Shown in pieces: positions 1-3,853 of a stretch of DNA of 7,818 nucleotides. The position numbers and the translations under genes were made by a program. Below the pieces are notes generated by a model. That model ran no database searches, had not been told where the DNA came from, and saw only the letters and a list, made by a program, of their open reading frames with translations. Source of the DNA: RGIG250 sp964540025. GTDB lineage: Bacteria; Bacillota; Negativicutes; Selenomonadales; Selenomonadaceae. How positions within the stretch are numbered: position 1 is the first letter of the stretch; the number at the start of each line of letters is the position of its first letter. The stretch spans positions 1 to 7,818 of the forward strand of contig CAZIKQ010000066.1 of the NCBI GenBank assembly GCA_964540025.1, in the 5' to 3' direction.

Positions 1-32
1 TCGCTGCCACCTCCCCTACAGGGGAGGCTATT
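1..32 (-). repeat. Palindromic intergenic repeat, copy A (cut by window edge)
   Basis: On the minus strand this reads AATAG, CCTCCCC, TGTA, GGGGAGG, TGGCA: a 7-bp perfect stem with a 4-nt loop, then the start of a second arm. Its 28 bases at 5-32 are the exact reverse complement of 7015-7042. The copy runs off the left edge, so its second hairpin is only partly visible. It belongs to the same family as the elements at 43-96, 7015-7061 and 7757-7810. Confidence 0.75.
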
Positions 33-42
33 TTGTCAACAG

Positions 43-96
43 TCTTGGCTCTCCCTCTGGGAGAACTGTCAGTCCGCGAGGACTGACTGAGAGGGT
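43..96 (+). repeat. Palindromic intergenic repeat, copy B (two hairpins)
   Basis: It has a head TCTTGGC and a first hairpin TCTCCC/TCT/GGGAGA (50-64). The second hairpin is TCAGTCC/GCGA/GGACTGA (69-86), with a GNRA-type loop, and the tail GAGAGGGT can pair back to the CTCTCCC of the head. The layout is that of copies C and D, but the second stem has a different sequence. It lies head-to-head with copy A, downstream of ybeY. No uridine run follows on the plus strand, so it does not look like an intrinsic terminator. Confidence 0.75.
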
Positions 97-124
97 AAAA
101 AACGACGGCAGAGCTTAATCGTTT
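97..124 (-). terminator. Possible weak terminator after ybeY
   Basis: Reading leftwards from ybeY, AAACGA (124-119) can pair with TCGTTT (105-100) across a 13-nt loop, and the T run continues to 97. The stem is short and AT-rich, so this is a weak candidate. It is supported mainly by its position about 30 nt after the ybeY stop and by the T run. The adjoining palindromic repeats may end the transcript instead. Confidence 0.3.
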
Positions 125-153
125 GCAGTGGGCGGCTGTCCTCCACGACCGGG

Positions 154-612
154 TCACCGGGAAATTTCCAAAGCCTCCATGACCGCCCGCTGCTCCTCTT
201 CCATTTCCTGCCGCTCCTCCTCCTCCATGTGATCGTAGCCCAGGAGGTGGAGAAGCCCGTGGACGGTGAGGAAAGCTACCTCCCGCCGGTAGCTGTGGCC
301 GTATTCCGCCGCCTGCTCCGCCGCCCGCTCCAGGCTGATGATGATATCCCCCAGGACGTTTACCTCGGCGTCCTGAATCTCCGGCTCCTCGCTTTCGTTG
401 AGGGCGAAGCTGATAACGTCGGTGGGCCGGTCGACTCCCCGGTACTGGCGGTTGATAACATGGATGTGTTCGTCGTCCGTAAGGGTGACGGAAAGCTCGG
501 CCGCTTCCAGGCCGTACAGCTCCGATACCCTGGCGGCGGCGGCCTCAATGGTGGGAACAACGATGTCTTCTACGGAGAGTCCTTCCGGCTCCCGGCTGAT
601 CAGTACAGTCAT
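154..612 (-). CDS. ybeY: Endoribonuclease YbeY (rRNA maturation factor)
   Basis: A 152-residue protein of the YbeY/UPF0054 family. These are zinc-dependent single-strand endoribonucleases that act in 16S rRNA 3'-end maturation and ribosome quality control in the cytoplasm. The diagnostic metal site HGLLHLLGYDH lies at residues 118-128, with His118, His122 and His128 as ligands. The conserved RQYRGVDRPTDVISF block at 55-69 carries the expected arginine, and LGDI is at 87-90. Length is normal for the family. The ATG at 612 is preceded by GAGGA with 6 nt spacing. The Glu-rich tail after the His motif is typical. It is the second gene after phoH on the same strand, a common pairing in Bacillota, but 177 nt of repetitive DNA separates the two. 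The bases around its stop codon resemble those at the phoH stop. Identification is firm. Confidence 0.97.
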   Translation of the reverse strand: MTVLISREPEGLSVEDIVVPTIEAAAARVSELYGLEAAELSVTLTDDEHIHVINRQYRGVDRPTDVISFALNESEEPEIQDAEVNVLGDIIISLERAAEQAAEYGHSYRREVAFLTVHGLLHLLGYDHMEEEERQEMEEEQRAVMEALEISR

Positions 613-689
613 AAAAAGTCCTCGCTGGCATAATTTTCATTCGCTGGAATCAGGTCTGATTGTTAAAGCTGATTGGGGCAGGAAAGCTC

Positions 690-855
690 CCCCGGGCGGA
701 AATTTTCTCCGCCGGTTGCGGGGCGGCAATCACCGGGAAGGCTCGGGAGCTTCCCGCCGTATTTTCCGCCCGGTTGCAGTGGGCGGCGATCACCGGGAAA
801 GCTCGGGGATTCCTGCCCCGTTCTCCGCCCGTTCGTAGGCGGCCGCGATCCGGCT
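690..855 (-). repeat. Imperfect tandem repeat, about 57-bp period, at the phoH 3' end
   Basis: Three related units are seen. On the plus strand they run from tctccgccggttgcgg (about 704), from ttttccgcccggttgc (about 763) and from ttctccgcccgttcg (about 820). Each continues with GGGCGGC or AGGCGGC and then a gATC/aATC-ccgg motif. The first two are clearly homologous over about 55 bp, including CACCGGGAA-GCTCGGG. The third lies inside the phoH coding end and is weaker. Each unit can form a CCGCC/GGCGG hairpin with a 7-9 nt loop. The phoH stop codon (792-790) falls inside the middle unit. A further partial echo is at 123-164. Confidence 0.6.
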
Positions 856-1833
856 GACCACATCGTGGCGGACGATGTCCTCTCCCGTAAGGCGGGCGAT
901 CCCCACGCCCCGGACGTCCCGCAGGACCGTGAGGGCTTCCGCCAGACCTGACCGGACGCCCCGGGGCAGATCCGCCTGGGCGCAGTCACCGGTGACCACC
1001 ATCTTTGAGCCGTAGCCAAGGCGGGTCAGGAACATTTTCATCTGTTTGCCGGTGGTATTCTGTCCCTCATCGAGAATGACGAAAGCGTTGCTGAGGGTGC
1101 GGCCCCGCATATAGGCGAGGGGAGCGATTTCAATGATCCCCTTGGCCAGGAGCTTCTGGTAAGTATCGCGGCCCATCAGCTCGGAGAGCGCGTCGTACAA
1201 AGGCCGCAGGTAGGGATCCACCTTATCGGAGAAATCCCCCGGCAAAAATCCCAGCCGCTCCCCGGCCTCCACGGCGGGCCTGGTCAGGACGACGCGGCTC
1301 ACCTCATGGGCCCGGAGGGCCAGCACTGCCATAGCCACCGCCAGAAAAGTCTTGCCGCTGCCGGCGGGCCCCTCCGCCAGGGTTATGTCATTATGGCGGA
1401 TGAGGCCGATATACTCCTGCTGCCCCAATGTCCGCGCCCGGACGGGCTTTCCTCCGTGGGCCGTCAGCAGCACGTCCTCAAACAGCCGGTGGAGGGATTT
1501 TTCTTCTCCCGCCTCCACCAGCCGGAGGGCGTAGCGTACCTCCTGCTCCGTGAGGCTGGTGCCCCGGCGGACGAGAGACAGCAGGGCCTTCACGGCGGAG
1601 ACCGCGCCCCGGACCCGATGGGCGGAGCCGGTGATGGCCAGCTCGTCCCCCCGGGCAGCGAAGCGGCAGCCAAAGCCCTCCCGCAAAATTTTCAGCAGAC
1701 TGTCCCCCTTGCCCAGCAGCTCGTAAGCCTCCTGCCGGCGGTTAAGGGGAATGCTCTCCTCGATGACGGCCAGATCCTCCGGCGTCAGATCGGGCGATTT
1801 ATCTTTAGTTTCTTCCGGAATGATTTTCTCCAG
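790..1833 (-). CDS. phoH: PhoH-family ATPase (PhoH/YbeZ-like)
   Basis: A P-loop ATPase of the PhoH/YbeZ family, cytoplasmic, typically paired with YbeY and thought to act in RNA metabolism. With the start proposed here it has 347 residues, normal for the family. Walker A, GPAGSGKT, is at 155-162; Walker B, FVILDEGQN, at 251-259; the VVTGD sensor block at 279-283. The SDKVDPYLRPLYDAL and AYMRGRTLSNAF blocks are typical. Between the upstream in-frame stop (1842-1840) and an internal TTG at 1686 there is no ATG, GTG or TTG, although the extra residues (EDLAVIEESIP..EAYELLGKGDS) match the family's usual N-terminal domain. CTG at 1833 has AAAGGA 9 nt upstream and is the best start. Starting at 1686 would give 298 residues and lose that region. 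A one-base frameshift from the ATG at 1843 is the alternative. Identity is certain; the start is moderately sure. Confidence 0.93.
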   Translation of the reverse strand: MEKIIPEETKDKSPDLTPEDLAVIEESIPLNRRQEAYELLGKGDSLLKILREGFGCRFAARGDELAITGSAHRVRGAVSAVKALLSLVRRGTSLTEQEVRYALRLVEAGEEKSLHRLFEDVLLTAHGGKPVRARTLGQQEYIGLIRHNDITLAEGPAGSGKTFLAVAMAVLALRAHEVSRVVLTRPAVEAGERLGFLPGDFSDKVDPYLRPLYDALSELMGRDTYQKLLAKGIIEIAPLAYMRGRTLSNAFVILDEGQNTTGKQMKMFLTRLGYGSKMVVTGDCAQADLPRGVRSGLAEALTVLRDVRGVGIARLTGEDIVRHDVVSRIAAAYERAENGAGIPELSR

Positions 1834-1842
1834 AGCTGTTCA

Positions 1843-1848
1843 TCCTTT
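1843..1848 (-). promoter_or_regulatory. Ribosome binding site deciding the phoH CTG start
   Basis: AAAGGA at 1848-1843 lies 9 nt before the CTG at 1833-1831, an ideal distance. The ATG at 1843-1841 overlaps this site with no spacing. It opens only a 12-codon frame that ends at 1805, so it is unlikely to be the phoH start unless the sequence has an indel. Confidence 0.55.
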
Positions 1849-1893
1849 CGGCGTTACGTCCTTTGCAGGCAGAAATCCGTCTGTGTCCGTCCA

Positions 1894-1922
1894 ATTTTAC
1901 AGTATTAGCGGCGAAAACTCAA
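1894..1922 (-). promoter_or_regulatory. sigmaA-type promoter for phoH-ybeY
   Basis: On the minus strand the -35 is TTGAGT (1922-1917), followed by a 17-nt spacer and a -10 TAAAAT (1899-1894). The expected transcript start is near 1887, giving a leader of about 54 nt before the phoH CTG. It is back to back with the yvyF promoter; the two -35 boxes are 26 nt apart. Confidence 0.6.
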
Positions 1923-1948
1923 ATGGGAAAGAAAATTTTTTGAAATTA

Positions 1949-1977
1949 TTGCAGGAAAAAGTCTTTTTCACTATAAT
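1949..1977 (+). promoter_or_regulatory. sigmaA-type promoter for yvyF
   Basis: The -35 is TTGCAG (1949-1954), followed by a 17-nt spacer and a perfect -10 TATAAT (1972-1977). The start would be near 1984, leaving a leader of about 24 nt. The spacer contains a perfect inverted repeat GAAAAA/GTC/TTTTTC (1955-1969), which could be an operator or simply AT-rich promoter DNA. Confidence 0.65.
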
Positions 1978-2007
1978 GAATAAAAAGTGATTCGAGGGGG
2001 GTTCAAA

Positions 2008-2418
2008 ATGGCAAATAAATTGAAGAACTGTCCCGGCTGCGGCCGCCTTTATATTGACTCCGGATCCAGCATCTGCCCTGACTGCTACCAGAAGGAGCTG
2101 GAGGCGGAGGAGACGGTGGCGGCTTACGTCCGGGAACATCAGGGAGCCACTGTCGTGGAGGTCTGCGAAGCCACCGGCATATCCGAGCGGGTGGTCCGCA
2201 AGATGATCCGTCAGGGGCGCTTCGCCAACATCCCCGGCGTGAATCTTCAGTATCCCTGTATCAAGTGCGGCGCCATGATCGATCACGGGGACTACTGCTC
2301 CGCCTGCCAGCGGCAGGTCACGGCGGATCTCGTCGCCCAGCAGAAGGCCATCATCAACGCCGCCGCCCGGAAGACTGCCGGTATGTATTCCATGGACCGG
2401 CGGGAGGAGAGAAAGTAA
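2008..2418 (+). CDS. yvyF: Flagellar operon protein YvyF (zinc-ribbon/HTH)
   Basis: A 136-residue protein resembling the YvyF family, found just upstream of flgM in flagellar operons of Bacillota. It has two zinc-ribbon halves, CPGC...CPDC (Cys8, 11, 23, 26) and CIKC...CSAC (Cys84, 87, 97, 100). Between them is a helix-turn-helix-like stretch at about residues 48-72 (VVEVCEATGISERVVRKMI). The basic C-terminus ends RREERK. The ATG at 2008 is chosen because GAGGGGGG lies 6 nt upstream; an in-frame GTG at 1987 has no such site. It is transcribed from its own strong promoter and ends in a terminator. The fold suggests nucleic-acid binding, possibly regulation of flagellar genes, but the molecular function is not established here. 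The family assignment comes from sequence features and position. Confidence 0.85.
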   Translation: MANKLKNCPGCGRLYIDSGSSICPDCYQKELEAEETVAAYVREHQGATVVEVCEATGISERVVRKMIRQGRFANIPGVNLQYPCIKCGAMIDHGDYCSACQRQVTADLVAQQKAIINAAARKTAGMYSMDRREERK

Positions 2419-2435
2419 AATATTTTGAAAAACCG

Positions 2436-2468
2436 ATGCAGAGGTTGTTAAGCCTCTGCATTTTTTTT
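2436..2468 (+). terminator. Strong intrinsic terminator after yvyF
   Basis: ATGCAGAGG (2436-2444) pairs perfectly over 9 bp with CCTCTGCAT (2453-2461) across an 8-nt loop, followed by an eight-T run (2461-2468). It lies 18 nt after the yvyF stop and should separate yvyF from flgM. Confidence 0.88.
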
Positions 2469-2474
2469 CGATAA
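2449..2474 (+). promoter_or_regulatory. Possible sigma28 promoter upstream of flgM
   Basis: TAAG (2449-2452), 16 nt, then CGATAA (2469-2474) resembles the flagellar sigma28/SigD pattern TAAA, about 15-17 nt, CGATAA/T. The -35 lies in the loop of the yvyF terminator and the -10 just after its T run. The GC that usually precedes CGATAA is TT here, so the match is partial. A sigma28 promoter before flgM would fit known flagellar control. Confidence 0.4.
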
Positions 2475-2477
2475 ATA

Positions 2478-2505
2478 ATGCAGAGAGGTAGAGCCTCTTG
2501 AGTTT
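2478..2505 (+). repeat. Degenerate second copy of the terminator hairpin
   Basis: ATGCAGAG (2478-2485) and GAGCCTCT (2491-2498) repeat the arms of the terminator at 2436-2461. The stem is now only AGAGG/CCTCT (2484-2488 with 2494-2498) and is followed by TGAGTTTT. It looks like a decayed duplication; any residual termination would be weak. It lies in the flgM leader. Confidence 0.5.
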
Positions 2506-2564
2506 TGCTATCAATTTTTGAGCTTTATCGCTTCATTTCGCAACAATGAAAGGCGGTGATCAGC

Positions 2565-2855
2565 GTGATCATCAATAACAACGTTCAAGCGGCGGCCGGT
2601 ATCTACAACCGGACCTGGTCAAACGGCGGCAAAAACAGCGCCAGGGAATACTCCCGTCCCCGGGCCGGGGATGAGGTGGTCCTCAGCGGCAATGCCAAAA
2701 CCTTCAGCTCCGCTCTGGGCAAGCTCCGGGCCGGGGCGGGTTCCGACGGAGTCCGCATGGATAGGGTAGAGAAATTCACGGCCCTCATCGAGAGCGGCTG
2801 CTACCATATCGACAGCCAAAAGCTGGCGGAAAGCATTATGAATTATAAATTCTGA
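2565..2855 (+). CDS. flgM: Anti-sigma28 factor FlgM
   Basis: A 96-residue FlgM-family protein. FlgM binds and inhibits the flagellar sigma factor sigma28 in the cytoplasm; in the classical system it is exported once the hook is complete, freeing sigma28 for late genes. The N-terminal half (MIINNNVQAAAG, then Ser/Gly/Asn-rich) is low in complexity, as expected for an unfolded protein. DEVVLSGNAKTFSSAL (36-51) is a typical FlgM motif. The C-terminal RMDRVEKFTALIESGCYHID (64-83) and LAES (87-90) form the sigma-binding region. The GTG start at 2565 is chosen because GGCGGTGATC upstream aligns with the anti-Shine-Dalgarno sequence about 8 nt away, and because the resulting MIINNN start is typical. 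A GTG at 2556 overlaps that site. The stop codon overlaps the ribosome site of the next gene. Confidence 0.92.
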   Translation: MIINNNVQAAAGIYNRTWSNGGKNSAREYSRPRAGDEVVLSGNAKTFSSALGKLRAGAGSDGVRMDRVEKFTALIESGCYHIDSQKLAESIMNYKF

Positions 2856-2865
2856 GGGGAAGCGT

Positions 2866-3357
2866 ATGTGGCAGCAGCTGATCGTCCTTCTGGAGGACAT
2901 TACAAAGCAATATGATGTCCTCCTGAAGCTGGCGGCAAAGAAACATACCGCCCTTATTGGCGTGGATTTTCAGAAGGTCGACCTGATCCGGAAGGCCGAG
3001 GAAAAGACCATCGGGGAAATCGACCGGCTGGAAAAAGGACGGCTGGAGCTTCTCGCGTCTCTGGCGGAGCAGGAGTGCAATGGAGAAATCAGCCCGGAGA
3101 TAAACCGCCGAAATCTCTACCGACTGGCTCCAGAGGCTGTAAAAAGGCAGCTCCTTGAGGTGGGAAACCGGCTCAGCGACAAGGTTGAGGCCGTAAGAAC
3201 CGCCAGCGACGGCAACACCCTGCTGATGGAAAGCGCACTCCAGGCAGTCACCTACAAATTGAACCGGCTCAGCAGGACCAGCGTGGATCAGAGCTACGGC
3301 CCCGGCGGCAGTGAAAACACCACCGCCCACCGCAAGAGCCTGGATTTTGAAGCGTAG
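2866..3357 (+). CDS. flgN: FlgN-family flagellar export chaperone
   Basis: A 163-residue, mostly helical, charged protein with no membrane segment, placed exactly where FlgN lies between flgM and flgK. FlgN chaperones bind the unfolded C-termini of the hook-filament junction proteins FlgK and FlgL in the cytoplasm and hand them to the export gate. The first 110 residues are long amphipathic helices (KAEEKTIGEIDRLEKGRLEL at about 44-63). The segment VEAVRTASDGNTLLMESALQ and the following YKLNRL fit the FlgN C-terminal client-binding helix. The ATG at 2866 has GAGGGG 6 nt upstream, overlapping the flgM stop. It lies 10 nt after flgM and 9 nt before a second FlgN-like gene. Confidence 0.85.
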   Translation: MWQQLIVLLEDITKQYDVLLKLAAKKHTALIGVDFQKVDLIRKAEEKTIGEIDRLEKGRLELLASLAEQECNGEISPEINRRNLYRLAPEAVKRQLLEVGNRLSDKVEAVRTASDGNTLLMESALQAVTYKLNRLSRTSVDQSYGPGGSENTTAHRKSLDFEA

Positions 3358-3366
3358 GGAAATAGA

Positions 3367-3834
3367 ATGATGAAGCGAGCGATAGAACTTTTACGGGTGC
3401 AGCTCCTGTTGCTGGGCAGACTGGCGGACAGCTCCCAGGCGCTGGAGGAAGCCCTGAAGAAAAACAAGGGAGACGAGGCAGGACGCCTCTCCCTGGAAAT
3501 GGAAAAAAATCTCCTGCGCTTGGGCAGGGCGGAAAAATCCTCTGACCGGTATGTAAAGGAAAGAAATAAAAATAACTGGGAAGAGGTTCTGGCCGATTTT
3601 CGCCCCTCGCCGGAGAAAAAAATGGCTCAGGAGCTTTTAGGCCGCGTACACGAGCGGCTGGAAGCTCTGAAAGCGGCCACCGATAAGAATGCTGTATTGC
3701 TGGACAAGGATGTCGGGTATGTAAATTTCAGCATTAACGTCCTGACGGGCGCCAGCGCCGGCACCACCTATGCCGCCACCGCCGTTCAGCCGGGAGCAGG
3801 GCGGGCAGTGGATATGCTGGACGCCTCAGTGTAA
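3367..3834 (+). CDS. Second FlgN-like chaperone, tandem with the first
   Basis: A 155-residue predicted cytoplasmic helical protein. Sequence similarity to its neighbour is low by eye, but the layout is the same. There is an N-terminal helix rich in Leu (IELLRVQLLLLGRLADSS), then charged coiled-coil segments. A C-terminal block, DKNAVLLDKDVGYVNFSINV, ends in TYAA and resembles the FlgN pattern of NxxLL, Tyr/Phe-rich helix and TY. The flgN stop TAG lies in the ribosome site AGGGA (3356-3360), 6 nt before the ATG at 3367, so the two are likely translationally coupled. A reasonable reading is that one chaperone serves FlgK and the other FlgL, but this is inference. It could also be a FliT-like or organism-specific flagellar factor. 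Confidence 0.65.
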   Translation: MMKRAIELLRVQLLLLGRLADSSQALEEALKKNKGDEAGRLSLEMEKNLLRLGRAEKSSDRYVKERNKNNWEEVLADFRPSPEKKMAQELLGRVHERLEALKAATDKNAVLLDKDVGYVNFSINVLTGASAGTTYAATAVQPGAGRAVDMLDASV

Positions 3835-3853
3835 GAAAGGATAATGCGATACT

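Noticed and set aside
398..838. Open frames on the plus strand across ybeY and the repeat region
   Set aside because: Their length comes from GC-rich DNA and the tandem repeat; the opposite strand encodes YbeY.
685..855. Possible CRISPR array in the phoH-ybeY gap
   Set aside because: The units are degenerate over their whole length, with no alternation of conserved repeat and unique spacer, and no cas gene is present.
663..1019. A minus-strand frame reading through the repeat units as a Pro/Gly-rich repeat peptide
   Set aside because: It overlaps the end of phoH in another frame and only reflects the tandem nucleotide repeat.
1306..1908. A 200-codon open frame on the plus strand opposite phoH
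   Set aside because: It lies antisense to the clear PhoH frame with its Walker motifs; the translation is low-complexity and lacks any recognisable motif. A GC-rich shadow frame.
1987..2007. Upstream GTG start for yvyF
   Set aside because: The ribosome site GAGGGGGG lies inside this extension, 6 nt from the ATG at 2008, and the promoter start near 1984 would leave almost no leader.
1897..2514. A 205-codon open frame on the minus strand opposite yvyF
   Set aside because: It covers both divergent promoters, the yvyF zinc-ribbon gene and its terminator; composition is that of a reverse-strand shadow.
2499..2529. A sigmaA-like TTGAGT ... TTTATC pair before flgM
   Set aside because: The -10 box matches poorly and the sigma28-like boxes at 2449-2474 fit the biology better; not strong enough to list.
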